From contig CALSMU010000006.1 in assembly GCA_943787535.1 (NCBI GenBank), forward strand, positions 1 to 64,000: DNA of 64,000 nt. The letters are read 5' to 3'. Of the stretch, positions 1 to 8,122 are shown piece after piece (the first letter of the stretch is position 1; each line of letters opens with the position of its first letter). Both the position numbers and the translations under genes were made by a program. The notes under the pieces are model-generated. The model was not told the DNA's origin. It saw only the letters and a list, made by a program, of their open reading frames with translations, and searched no databases. Source of the stretch: an uncultured Flavobacteriales bacterium. GTDB lineage: Bacteria; Bacteroidota; Bacteroidia; Flavobacteriales_D; Parvicellaceae.

Positions 1-40
1 GGCTAAACTGCGTTTTAATGCAGTATAGGTGTTGTTATGC
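1..40. other. attC-like imperfect hairpin, 3' part, at window edge
   Basis: Bases 3-11 and 20-28 form a stem (CTAaACTGC with GCAGTaTAG, one mismatch) around an 8-base loop, and the right arm continues to GTTATGC at 34-40. The left arm is cut by the window edge. On the minus strand this reads GCATAAC followed by a hairpin, starting 16 bases after the stop codon of the lipoprotein gene, which is where an integron attC site would sit. The resemblance is structural only; GTTATGC deviates from the GTTRRRY core consensus, and no integrase is visible. Confidence 0.35.
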
Positions 41-56
41 TTTTTTATATAAGTTA

Positions 57-980
57 CTAGAAACATGGAGTTTTAACGTAATTATTGGAGTTATGATCAA
101 TGGTAAAGTTAAATTTCTTTGAATCTTTCCACCTTGTGTATTCTACATAATCCCAAATACCTTGATGTGTTAACTTATAACTTCCATTTATTTTACCATC
201 AATGAATTCTAAATACCAATCTTCATCCATTGGAATTATTCCATCGTTTTCTTCAAATACTTTTTCTTCTCCAAAAAATGCCGGTATCAAAGTAATGGGT
301 TCTGCCATACCTTTGTATTTTATTTGTAATGCTTTGGAATTACTATCAAAACCTACCCAAATCATCATTTCTTTCTTATTATCATTTGTATAACAGATAT
401 AGTGTTCAATCTTTTCATCAACACTTGTAGGTACTTTAGTGATATCTCCATTCATTTTTATACGATATTTTTCTGCAACTGTAGTATCATCTAAAGTAAG
501 TTCGCTATGAAATGGTTCTCCACCCCATAATTCATTTTGAACAGATATAATGGTATCTTCTATAAATGAAAAGGACTTTGTATGGCAAATTGGTTCATTG
601 CAATCGTCAGTTTTGTAAATATTAAAATGGTTTAATTTTTTTCCTTGTAAATCGTAAATGATAATTTTTGATGTGCTCATATCCGAAATTTCGATTGAAC
701 TTATAAAAATTTCATCTACTTTTTTGAAGGATTTTCCTATTACAGATTCTGGAGTATTTTCATTAGGATTATTACCAATAAATTTATCGTACAAAGAATT
801 TGGAATGCTTTTGTTTTCATGATGCAGCGATTGAAAATACTCAAAACTTAAAGTGTCTGGTATTATACTATCTGTGGATTGTTTTAACGAAGATGAAGTT
901 TTGTTTTTATCTGTTGTTTTATCCTTACAGGAAACTGATAGAATAATTAAAAAGATAAATATTATTGATTTTGAGTTCAT
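57..980 (-). CDS. Putative lipoprotein of unknown function (possible cassette gene)
   Basis: About 307 residues. The start at 980 (MNSKSIIF) is preferred over an ATG 48 bases upstream because it places a lipoprotein signal peptide first, with a lipobox LSVSC and Cys at about residue 18. The rest is a soluble, probably periplasmic or outer-membrane-anchored protein rich in Lys, Asp and Ser, with no motif I recognise. Two internal CxxC-like cysteines occur in a DDCNEPIC stretch. The gene is isolated, transcribed away from its neighbour, and flanked on both sides by GCATAAC/GTTATGC hairpins. Function unknown; the lipoprotein assignment is the firm part. Confidence 0.7.
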   Translation of the reverse strand: MNSKSIIFIFLIILSVSCKDKTTDKNKTSSSLKQSTDSIIPDTLSFEYFQSLHHENKSIPNSLYDKFIGNNPNENTPESVIGKSFKKVDEIFISSIEISDMSTSKIIIYDLQGKKLNHFNIYKTDDCNEPICHTKSFSFIEDTIISVQNELWGGEPFHSELTLDDTTVAEKYRIKMNGDITKVPTSVDEKIEHYICYTNDNKKEMMIWVGFDSNSKALQIKYKGMAEPITLIPAFFGEEKVFEENDGIIPMDEDWYLEFIDGKINGSYKLTHQGIWDYVEYTRWKDSKKFNFTIDHNSNNYVKTPCF

Positions 981-1004
981 AATGTTGTTCCGATTAATAA
1001 TAAA

Positions 1005-1048
1005 GCATAACGTAGTGCTAAAACACATATGTGTTTTATCCTACTATG
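1005..1048. repeat. Imperfect inverted repeat with perfect 20-bp palindromic core
   Basis: The core at 1019-1038 (TAAAACACATATGTGTTTTA) is a perfect palindrome. Outside it the arms keep pairing with bulges: 1012-1015 GTAG with 1041-1044 CTAC, then 1006-1009 with 1045-1048. The left arm begins GCATAAC at 1005-1011, the reverse complement of GTTATGC at 34-40. It lies 24 bases upstream of the lipoprotein start codon. A long hairpin with unpaired bases and a conserved outer box is the architecture of an attC site; a transcription-factor operator or a plain repeat is also possible. Confidence 0.5.
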
Positions 1049-1052
1049 GTGC

Positions 1053-1349
1053 AATCTAGTTAAAAATCTTCAAAAACACCACTATCACTAATTTTTACGT
1101 TTTTTAATGTTGTCAAACGGACTTTTTATTTTGGCAAAATCAGATTTCGAAACGTGCGTGTAAATCATCTTATTTGTTTTAAGTGTAACTATAAGAAATT
1201 ATATCGTGGAGCTTAGCCTTTGATGTGCGTTGAAAGTAGGATATTGCTTTTTCTGTATATACAAAATATTAAAGGTTAGAAATAAAAATACTAAAAAGTA
1301 AATTCTGATCTCCACTTTTGCTTTTTCTTTTTTGCCACAGGTTTATTTC
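1053..1349. other. Intergenic stretch without recognisable gene
   Basis: AT-rich sequence between two minus-strand lipoprotein genes. No ORF of credible length, tRNA or clear terminator was seen. Its left end abuts the palindromic repeat. A weak hairpin (GTTTATTT/AAATAAAC) overlaps the stop of the next gene at about 1340-1360 but lacks a clean T-tract. Confidence 0.5.
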
Positions 1350-1859
1350 TTAAAATAAACTATTGATTAAGGAGTCTTTAGCTATTTCAAGTCCTTTATC
1401 AACTACGTTGTTAATCTCATCTCCAACAGCATCATCCACAAAATCAGTAATATTATTCAATATTTGTTCTCCTTTTGGTAGTTCAAAATCTACTTTCCAA
1501 AATTCACCTTCATGAACTAATTTGTAAACAACAGTTTCTTTGTTTTTAAAGGTAACTTCGCATTCGCATGTGGTTTCAGCGTTCGCAGGGCATTTAATAG
1601 ATTCAATTACGCGCGCTTCGGTTTCGTTTACATTTGTTCCTAAAATTACCAAGTCATCAAACATATTGAGTAAGGAGTTCTCAGCGCTTTCTAATTGATC
1701 AATTCCATGGACTGTCGCATTTTTTTTGGCAGTTTCCCAGTCCTTGTTTTCGTAGGCATTGGAAAATGCTTCAGTAGCTTGTTCCGGAGTTTGTTGTTCT
1801 ACACAAGAAGTAAATAAAAGAGTAATCAATACTGCGATAAATAGTGTGGTAGATTTCAT
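1350..1859 (-). CDS. Small lipoprotein, DUF4878-like
   Basis: 169 residues beginning MKSTTLFIAVL, with a signal peptide and lipobox FTSC (Cys19). The mature part starts with a PEQATEAFSNAYENKDWETAK segment, the pattern of DUF4878/NTF2-like lipoproteins that open with a helix counting a short time-step module, then a beta-rich part (CECEVTFKNKETVVYKLV, GEFWKVDF). It ends in an acidic helix. Two cysteines (CECE) may be modified or bind metal. It is a monocistronic minus-strand gene, about 190 bases from modC. The family call is by resemblance only; role unknown. Confidence 0.75.
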   Translation of the reverse strand: MKSTTLFIAVLITLLFTSCVEQQTPEQATEAFSNAYENKDWETAKKNATVHGIDQLESAENSLLNMFDDLVILGTNVNETEARVIESIKCPANAETTCECEVTFKNKETVVYKLVHEGEFWKVDFELPKGEQILNNITDFVDDAVGDEINNVVDKGLEIAKDSLINSLF

Positions 1860-1934
1860 GTTTTATATTTTATAATTGTAATTTTTTAAGTTATATTATT
1901 TCCATTTGTTTCAAAATAGATGCCAAATATAACT

Positions 1935-1954
1935 AATTTGAAATATTTCAAATT
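1935..1954. repeat. Perfect 20-bp palindrome
   Basis: AATTTGAAATATTTCAAATT is an exact inverted repeat 76-95 bases upstream of the small lipoprotein start and about 95 bases downstream of modC. There is no T-tract on either side, so it does not look like an intrinsic terminator; an operator for the lipoprotein gene is possible. A second hairpin (TGATGT...ACATCA, 1971-1995) lies just beside it. Confidence 0.5.
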
Positions 1955-2048
1955 GATGATGGTGGTTATCTGATGTCGCCTTCGCAAGGACATCATTAAT
2001 ATAGTGTCTAGCTTTTTATTTATTCAAGTAGTTTCTAAGTTTAATATC

Positions 2049-2921
2049 TTAAATCTTTTGAATAATCGGGTTAAAAGCTTTAGAGGTAATCATTACTTTA
2101 TCTCCTTCAGAAAGGTTGGAAGCTTCTTCGTTCGTAGCAATTACCTGAATTATATTATTGTTTGAGAGTATGCTAACAATATTGATGACGTCTGAGGGTT
2201 GTATGGAAAGGATAGTACCTATCGTTTTGTATTTTCCTGTAGTTTTTTTGTCTAGAAATAATTCTTCTGGAGTTCCTTGCTTTAGAATAGAGCCATTCTC
2301 CAATTTTATGACATGATCCGATAGTTTAAATACTTCCGAAATATCGTGACTGACTAAGAAAGTGGTTAGGCTATATTTCTTATGAACTTTTAAAATATAA
2401 TCTTGCAGTTTAATTCGCATTTCACCATCTAAAGCAGATAAAGGTTCGTCTAAAAGCAGAATGCTTGGTTTTTGGACCAATGCTCTTGCTAGTGCAACGC
2501 GTTGTTTCTGACCTCCCGAAAGTGTTTCTGGTTTTCGATCCTGCAAATCAGTCAGTTCGATGGTTTGGATTAGCTCGTTAATAACATCTTTCGATTGACC
2601 TTTGTTTAAAGCAAATTCGAGATTTTCTTTTACCGTCATATTTGGGAAAAGCGTGTAGTCTTGAAAAACAAAACCAACTTTTCTTTTTTGTGGATTAAGA
2701 TTGATTTTGTTAGTTGAGTCAAACCAAGTGGTTTTGTTGACTGATATGGAGCCTGAATCTTGTTGGGTCAATCCTGCAATCAATCTTAAAATAGTTGTTT
2801 TTCCTGCTCCCGAGGAGCCAAAAATAGATACAAGTTCACCTTTATTGATCGTGCAGGAGACCTTTAGGTTAAAATTTCCGGTAGTAGAAAGTAGTCTTTT
2901 ATGGATGTCTATTTCTATCAT
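2049..2921 (-). CDS. modC: Molybdate ABC transporter ATP-binding protein ModC
   Basis: 290 residues. Walker A GSSGAGKTT at about 35-43, Q-loop FVFQDYTLFP, ABC signature LSGGQKQR at about 134-141, Walker B ILLLDEP at about 154-160 and a switch histidine in FLVSHD identify an ABC ATPase of the CysA/ModC type. The C-terminal 65 residues (TIGTILSIQPSD onward) resemble a single shortened TOBE/Mop module, so the protein is shorter than the roughly 350-residue enterobacterial ModC. It powers molybdate import with ModB and ModA encoded immediately upstream; its start overlaps the modB stop by 4 nt, implying translational coupling. Confidence 0.92.
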   Translation of the reverse strand: MIEIDIHKRLLSTTGNFNLKVSCTINKGELVSIFGSSGAGKTTILRLIAGLTQQDSGSISVNKTTWFDSTNKINLNPQKRKVGFVFQDYTLFPNMTVKENLEFALNKGQSKDVINELIQTIELTDLQDRKPETLSGGQKQRVALARALVQKPSILLLDEPLSALDGEMRIKLQDYILKVHKKYSLTTFLVSHDISEVFKLSDHVIKLENGSILKQGTPEELFLDKKTTGKYKTIGTILSIQPSDVINIVSILSNNNIIQVIATNEEASNLSEGDKVMITSKAFNPIIQKI

Positions 2922-3589
2922 CTTGAAAATTTATTAGAGCGATTATTGTTGATGTAAACCAATAGTAATATAGCAAATGTGACTGCTAGTAGGATGCCAG
3001 AGTAAACATGTGCTGTAGAGTAGTTGAGTGATTCAACTTCATCATAAATGGCAATAGAAACAACCTTAGTTTGGTTCGGGATATTACCGCCAATCATTAA
3101 TACAACACCAAACTCTCCAACTGTATGAGCAAAAGTAAGGACAATTCCAGTTAAAATAGATTTCTTGATGTTCGGGATTAGCACCTTTGTAATTGTCTGG
3201 TATTTAGATTTTCCTAAAACAAAAGAGGCTTCGGATAACGAAGAGGGTAGGCTAGCGAATCCAGCTTGTAAAGGCTGAACCATAAAAGGCAAGCTGTATA
3301 TAATTGATCCAATTACCAATCCCGAGAAAGAAAAGGCTAGTTTTAAACCAAAAACATCGTTTAGAAAGGATCCGATTCCGCTCTCTGGACTGAAAGCAAT
3401 CAATAAGTAAAAACCCAATACAGTTGGAGGAAGAACTAGAGGTAAGCTAACGATGGCTTCAATTATTGGTTTTATTCTCGACTTAGTGTTTGCCGTCCAA
3501 TATGCTAGTGGTATGGAAATAACCAAGAGAATTACTGTTGTACTCAAGGCTAGTTGTAGTGTTAATATGATAGGTGACCAATCTAGCAT
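2918..3589 (-). CDS. modB: Molybdate ABC transporter permease ModB
   Basis: 223 residues with about five hydrophobic transmembrane segments and an EAA-type loop (SEASFVLGKSKYQTITKVLIPNI region, about 138-160) that docks to the ATPase. Size and layout match ModB permeases. It sits between the Mop protein gene (7-nt overlap) and modC (4-nt overlap), so the whole set is one translationally coupled operon. The motif LMIGGNIPNQTKVVSIAIYD near the C-terminus is typical of molybdate and tungstate permeases. Tungstate as the alternative substrate cannot be excluded from sequence alone. Confidence 0.92.
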   Translation of the reverse strand: MLDWSPIILTLQLALSTTVILLVISIPLAYWTANTKSRIKPIIEAIVSLPLVLPPTVLGFYLLIAFSPESGIGSFLNDVFGLKLAFSFSGLVIGSIIYSLPFMVQPLQAGFASLPSSLSEASFVLGKSKYQTITKVLIPNIKKSILTGIVLTFAHTVGEFGVVLMIGGNIPNQTKVVSIAIYDEVESLNYSTAHVYSGILLAVTFAILLLVYINNNRSNKFSR

Positions 3590-3984
3590 TCGGATAGGAT
3601 GATTTCGTTGGTTTTAATCAAGGCAGTTACAGTGTCGTGGTATTTTAAATTGAGATTTTCAATACTTCTAGTAGTGATTATAGAAGATAAATTAACACCG
3701 TTAAAATCCAAATTCACCTGACTTAAGAGTCGTCCTTTTTTTATTGAACTTATAGTGCAGGTTAATTTATTTTGAGCACTGATATTGAGTATCTTGTCAC
3801 TGGATATTATTACTTCGGTTTCTTTAAATAGTATTGCTATTTCATTTCCGATTTCCAAATAAGAATAGTCACTAGGTTTGCCAATAATTATGGCTTTCAT
3901 TTTTGTTTGTTGAGCATTCAGTTCTATCAACAACAATTCACCGTGACTATTGATTCCTTCTATTTTGCCTTTTAGTCGATTCAT
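3583..3984 (-). CDS. Stand-alone di-Mop (molbindin-like) molybdate-binding protein
   Basis: 133 residues made of two TOBE/Mop-like halves (about 1-66 and 70-133). Each half begins with a basic-hydrophobic strand (MNRLKGKIEGINSHGELLLIEL; LTCTISSIKKGRLLSQVNLDF) followed by a strand pair and an I-x-I-I-S segment, the layout of molbindins that bind oxyanions. It has no DNA-binding domain, so it is not a ModE regulator. The gene overlaps both modA (4 nt) and modB (7 nt). A role in buffering cytoplasmic molybdate, or as a detached regulatory domain of the short ModC, is inferred from context. Confidence 0.75.
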   Translation of the reverse strand: MNRLKGKIEGINSHGELLLIELNAQQTKMKAIIIGKPSDYSYLEIGNEIAILFKETEVIISSDKILNISAQNKLTCTISSIKKGRLLSQVNLDFNGVNLSSIITTRSIENLNLKYHDTVTALIKTNEIILSEC

Positions 3985-4733
3985 TCTTCAGGGGTTAAAT
4001 AACCGTATTTATTTAGAATTTCTGAAGCTCTTTCGGAAAATAAAAAATTATAAAAAGCTTTTGCTTTTTCTGGGTTAGTCGATTCTTTTAATAGCACAGC
4101 CGCTTGAAGAATTTCCCCATGCTCATTTAAATTGATTGTTGTCCACTTTCCAAAAGTTTTCATTTTACTATATACAACTACAGAGTATGCGGTAAAACCG
4201 ATATCTGCGGAACCTGTTGTGATAAATTGATTTACCTGTGAAATACTTTCTCCAAATACTAATTTGTGTTTTACTCGCTTATATATACCGTTATGTTTCA
4301 ATACATCGATGCTCGCTTTTCCATAAGGAGCGGTCTTTGGGTTGGCAATTGCTATATTTTTTATAGTGTCTGTTGTTAATAGGTTTATAGTTGGTGTGAA
4401 TTCTTTTAACGTCCATAATCCTAATTTTCCCTTTGCATAGACTTTTGGTGCTGACGTTGTTAGTCCCAGAGAGTCAAGATAGGCAGGATATTTTGTGTTT
4501 GCTGATACAAAAACATCAAACGGTGCTCCTTGTTCTATTTGGGAAGTTAGCTTGCTAGAAGAAGTAACTATAAGTTGAATATTAATGTCATTGTCCTTTT
4601 TGAATTCAGAAACAATTTCACTCATAGCGAATTGCATATTTGCTGATGTCGCAATATTTAAAGTGTTTTCATTACTGCAACTAGTGATTAATGCAAACGA
4701 AAGGCTTATAAATACTATGTGTCTAAATTTCAT
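3981..4733 (-). CDS. modA: Molybdate ABC transporter substrate-binding protein ModA
   Basis: 250 residues. A lipoprotein signal peptide ends in ITSC (Cys19), as expected for a binding protein tethered to the membrane. The mature part starts LNIATSANMQFAMSEIVSEFK and contains VTSSSKLTSQIEQGAPFDVFVSA, the ModA-type Ser-containing oxyanion pocket, followed by the IANPKTAPYGKAS segment typical of the family. First gene of the operon; its stop overlaps the start of the Mop gene. The 89-base upstream gap must hold the promoter, but I saw no convincing molybdenum-cofactor riboswitch there. Confidence 0.93.
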   Translation of the reverse strand: MKFRHIVFISLSFALITSCSNENTLNIATSANMQFAMSEIVSEFKKDNDINIQLIVTSSSKLTSQIEQGAPFDVFVSANTKYPAYLDSLGLTTSAPKVYAKGKLGLWTLKEFTPTINLLTTDTIKNIAIANPKTAPYGKASIDVLKHNGIYKRVKHKLVFGESISQVNQFITTGSADIGFTAYSVVVYSKMKTFGKWTTINLNEHGEILQAAVLLKESTNPEKAKAFYNFLFSERASEILNKYGYLTPEE

Positions 4734-4822
4734 TTATGTTATAAATGACGAAATATAAAGGAAACTAAATGGATTAGAAAAGATTAAAGCATGAGTTTTA
4801 TCATGTAGAAATTAAAGTTTGC

Positions 4823-7804
4823 TTAAAAAACTTCAATGACTGGAATCCTTAGGATAACTTTGGTTCCCGAGGGCTCTTTCATATCAATAATCTCAAATGA
4901 TTTAACGGATAAATCATCACTCAATGAAGCTAGTCTTTCTTGAGTCAGCACGAGAGCAGTTGATTTATGGTAGCTTGATTTTTGGTGTCTTACTTCTTTG
5001 GCGGCAATTCTTCCGCGTCCATTGTCGTTAACAGAGCATTCTATAAATGTTTCTTTCCATATAAAATTAATAGTTATTTTGCCTCGATGGTTTAGCTCTT
5101 TTATTCCGTGTACTAAAGAATTTTCTACGAATGGCTGTAATAAAAGAGGAGGGATCCCGTATGCATCTGTTTGAATGTTTTCATCTACAATTATTTCATA
5201 ATCGAAGTTATCCTCGTTACTTAATTGCTCTAAATTCAGGTAGTTCTCTAATGCTTCAATTTCATCTTGTATGGTAATTAATGTGTTTCGACTGTTTTCC
5301 AATACTTTGCGCATAAGTTTTGAAAATTTTGCTAAATAATAGCGAGCGGCTTTTTCATCTTTTTTTGCAATTAAAGCCTGAACAGTATTCATAGCGTTAA
5401 AAATGAAGTGTGGGTTCATTTGAAGTCTTAGCGCCTTCTGCTCCATTTCAAGCATATTTTTTTCAAGCTTTAAGCGCTCTCTTTCTTTTTTAAGTTGCCG
5501 CTTTCTGTTTCTGTAAATCAACAAAAGTATTGATAAGAGTATAAAGGATGCAACGTTTATAAACCACCAGGTTTTCCAAAATGGAGTAAGTATTTTGAAA
5601 GAAACTTCAATTGGCTCTGTCCATACACCGTCCTCATTTCCAGCTTTAATTTTAAATGTAAAAGTACCTGAGGGTAGGTTAGAGTATGTGGCAATTTTGT
5701 GCTTATTTATAGGGGACCATTCGCTTTCAAATCCCTCAAGTTTGAATTGGTAATAAACCTCCTCTGGGTTTTTTAGATTTACCCCTTCAAAATGAAAGCT
5801 AATATGATTTTCATTGTAATTGAAATTAAGCATATTCTCAATTTTGTACCAGTCGTTCACGTCTTCAGTTATGCTTTCGTAAAACAGAGTGATATTAAAC
5901 ATACTTAGCTTTGGAGCAATGGTGTTGATTTTAGATTGGAAGGGGTTGTGACGGTTTAGGCCGTTTAAAGTTCCGATCCATATATTGCCACTTTGAGAAA
6001 CAGATATGGCGTTTGTGCAGGTTTCACCACCAAGGAAACCCTCATTTTTCCCAAAATGCTTGATACCTGAGATTTCACCTGACTCAGTAAAAGATACTCT
6101 GTCTACACCACCTCCAGCTCCTAGCCATAATTGTCCAAGTTTGTCAAATTGAAGTAAGTATATATTGTTACTGTTTAATCCATCTTTTTTTTTAAATTGC
6201 TTGAAAGAGACAGCGCTGCTTCTAACGTCCGCGTGGAATAATCCCTCTAGAAGGGATGCGGCCCAAAGTTGATTGAAATCATCAAATGCGATAGATTTGA
6301 TAACTACATTTTTTTTGATTCCTTCATTTGCTCCATAATGCGTTATTTTTCCATTTTTAATATAGCCAATATGTCCATTATTCGTTCCAAACCACATTCT
6401 GTTTTCATTATCGCTAGCAAGGGTATTGACTCTGTTACCGGGTAATCCATTTTCTTGTCTGAAATTCCTTATGGTGAAGTTAAGTTCTCCGTAGTTGGTT
6501 GGGGTTAATTTTGAAATTCCGCTAACAGTTGCAATCCAGATATTGAAGTCTTTGTCTTCTGTTATGCAGCGAATCCAGTCATCTGCTAGTCCTTTTTTTC
6601 CATTGATTTGAGTGTAGTTGCTTCCATCAAAGATATATACACCATTTCCTTCTGTTCCAATCCAAATGTTTCCTAAGTGATCTTCAAATAAAGTTTTACA
6701 TTGATGGTCGTGAAAATCGGTATTTTGGTTATGGTAAATTACAGTGTCATTGCGCATTTCAGCGAAACCAAAAGGTCCTGTTCCTGCCCATAGGGAATTG
6801 TCAGTGCCACCGAGTACTGAGAAAAATGTAGTATGTAAAAACCCTTCTTCGAGATTATAATGTTTGAACTGTTGTCCATGGTACTTATTTATACCACCAC
6901 CATTAGTTCCAAACCACATGTTACCCCAGCTGTCTTGTACTATTATTCGTACATTATTTGCAGAAAGTCCTTTTGATTCGTTGTATGTTTTTTCAGACTT
7001 CTTTTTTAAATTATATTTAATTGCACCATTGGCTTGCGTGGCGGCCCAGATATTTTGTTTGTTGTCTACAAAAATATTATGTACAATATGATTTGACTTT
7101 CCTAAAACATACCATCCATTATCGCTGTGGATATTTAATCCATGTCCGTAGGTTCCTACCAAAAGTTGACCATTCAGTTCATTGACACTTCTTACTTTAT
7201 TTGAGGAGAGCCCGCTTTTAAACGTATAGCGTGTTACGTGTCCTTTATCAATCTTGAATAACCCGTTATCGTTCCCTGTCCAAATAATACCAATACTGTC
7301 CACAAATAAACAGCTGATGTTGTATTTAAGTTTTGCATTATTCGAAATAAAAGCTATCCATTGATTATTTTCGTAATAATATAGCCCTGCATTAGTAGCT
7401 GCCCAGATAGTGTTGTTTTTGTCTTCAACAATTGCTGATACTAAAATATCGTACTTTTTCGAAATAGGATGTTTTGTAAATGATATTCCGTTGTAATGCG
7501 TTATTCCTTCACTTGTTCCAATCCAAATATTGTGTTTACTATCTTCAAATAACGAATAAATTTTATCTCCTGAAAGTCCTTCTTCTTTGGTGAACGTGGT
7601 GAATTCTTTTCCGTTAAATTTTGATAAACCTTCACCAATGGTTCCAATCCATAATAATCCTCGAGAATCTTGTATCATCGTATGCACCTGTGACTGTGGC
7701 AGTCCTTCTTCAACGGAGTAGTGCTGAAATTTAAATTGTTGGGAGTGGTAATTTACTCCACATAAACAAATGAGTATGGTTAATATGTATTTGATTTTTC
7801 TCAA
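4823..7804 (-). CDS. Two-component-regulator propeller sensor histidine kinase (Reg_prop, Y_Y_Y, LytS type)
   Basis: 993 residues. Signal peptide (about 1-21), then many repeats of the D(S/N)xGxxWxGT pattern of Reg_prop domains forming periplasmic beta-propellers (about 30-640), a Y_Y_Y domain (about 650-740, with YYQFKLEGF), one transmembrane helix (about 745-768), a charged coiled coil, and a cytoplasmic His_kinase module with NPHFIFNAMNTVQAL and an HATPase N-box (QPFVENSLVHGI). The start is a TTG at 7804, because the signal peptide needs it; that codon overlaps the stop of the upstream 86-residue gene (TTGA). This kinase class normally pairs with a LytTR response regulator, but none is adjacent, so it is an orphan here. 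Confidence 0.9.
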   Translation of the reverse strand: MRKIKYILTILICLCGVNYHSQQFKFQHYSVEEGLPQSQVHTMIQDSRGLLWIGTIGEGLSKFNGKEFTTFTKEEGLSGDKIYSLFEDSKHNIWIGTSEGITHYNGISFTKHPISKKYDILVSAIVEDKNNTIWAATNAGLYYYENNQWIAFISNNAKLKYNISCLFVDSIGIIWTGNDNGLFKIDKGHVTRYTFKSGLSSNKVRSVNELNGQLLVGTYGHGLNIHSDNGWYVLGKSNHIVHNIFVDNKQNIWAATQANGAIKYNLKKKSEKTYNESKGLSANNVRIIVQDSWGNMWFGTNGGGINKYHGQQFKHYNLEEGFLHTTFFSVLGGTDNSLWAGTGPFGFAEMRNDTVIYHNQNTDFHDHQCKTLFEDHLGNIWIGTEGNGVYIFDGSNYTQINGKKGLADDWIRCITEDKDFNIWIATVSGISKLTPTNYGELNFTIRNFRQENGLPGNRVNTLASDNENRMWFGTNNGHIGYIKNGKITHYGANEGIKKNVVIKSIAFDDFNQLWAASLLEGLFHADVRSSAVSFKQFKKKDGLNSNNIYLLQFDKLGQLWLGAGGGVDRVSFTESGEISGIKHFGKNEGFLGGETCTNAISVSQSGNIWIGTLNGLNRHNPFQSKINTIAPKLSMFNITLFYESITEDVNDWYKIENMLNFNYNENHISFHFEGVNLKNPEEVYYQFKLEGFESEWSPINKHKIATYSNLPSGTFTFKIKAGNEDGVWTEPIEVSFKILTPFWKTWWFINVASFILLSILLLIYRNRKRQLKKERERLKLEKNMLEMEQKALRLQMNPHFIFNAMNTVQALIAKKDEKAARYYLAKFSKLMRKVLENSRNTLITIQDEIEALENYLNLEQLSNEDNFDYEIIVDENIQTDAYGIPPLLLQPFVENSLVHGIKELNHRGKITINFIWKETFIECSVNDNGRGRIAAKEVRHQKSSYHKSTALVLTQERLASLSDDLSVKSFEIIDMKEPSGTKVILRIPVIEVF

Positions 7805-8052
7805 ATATTTAAATCTTCCTCGATATTAATATTTTTCAAGTAACTATTAATGGTGTCTTTATTATTCGTGAATTCGATCCATTCTATAAAATCATAGCCA
7901 ATTCGATTCCAAACTTCAATATAACTTCCGTTTAGATCATATAAATGAACTGTATGAGATCTATACTGCCTTGTTGCTAAAAATATTCCTCCTTCTAGCA
8001 AAAGAGCCCTTTTTGCATTAATAGATAGTTTATTAAACGTTTTTTGGTCCAT
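7801..8052 (-). CDS. Conserved small hypothetical protein (Bacteroidetes type)
   Basis: 83 residues from the ATG at 8052 (MDQKTFNKLSINAK); a TTG three codons upstream is less likely. It is a soluble protein with no signal peptide: a helical start, then GGIFLATRQYRSHTVHLYDLNGSYIEVWNR, which looks like a beta-hairpin core. I recall proteins of this general shape as short unannotated genes in Bacteroidetes but know no function. Its stop overlaps the TTG start of the sensor kinase by 4 nt, so the two are probably translated together. It is divergent from uvrB with 70 bases between. Confidence 0.75.
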   Translation of the reverse strand: MDQKTFNKLSINAKRALLLEGGIFLATRQYRSHTVHLYDLNGSYIEVWNRIGYDFIEWIEFTNNKDTINSYLKNINIEEDLNI

Positions 8053-8122
8053 CAGCCTCAAGATACTAAATATAATTTAACGGAATCAATTATATGAAGT
8101 CAATGATGCTTAGTTTTGAATA

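Noticed and set aside
1971-1995. Hairpin as modC terminator
   Set aside because: Stem is present but no T-tract follows on the minus strand.
8111-8118. TAGTTTTG just before uvrB as a -7 element
   Set aside because: Exact -7 match, but no -33 partner and it would imply a leaderless uvrB; treated as chance.
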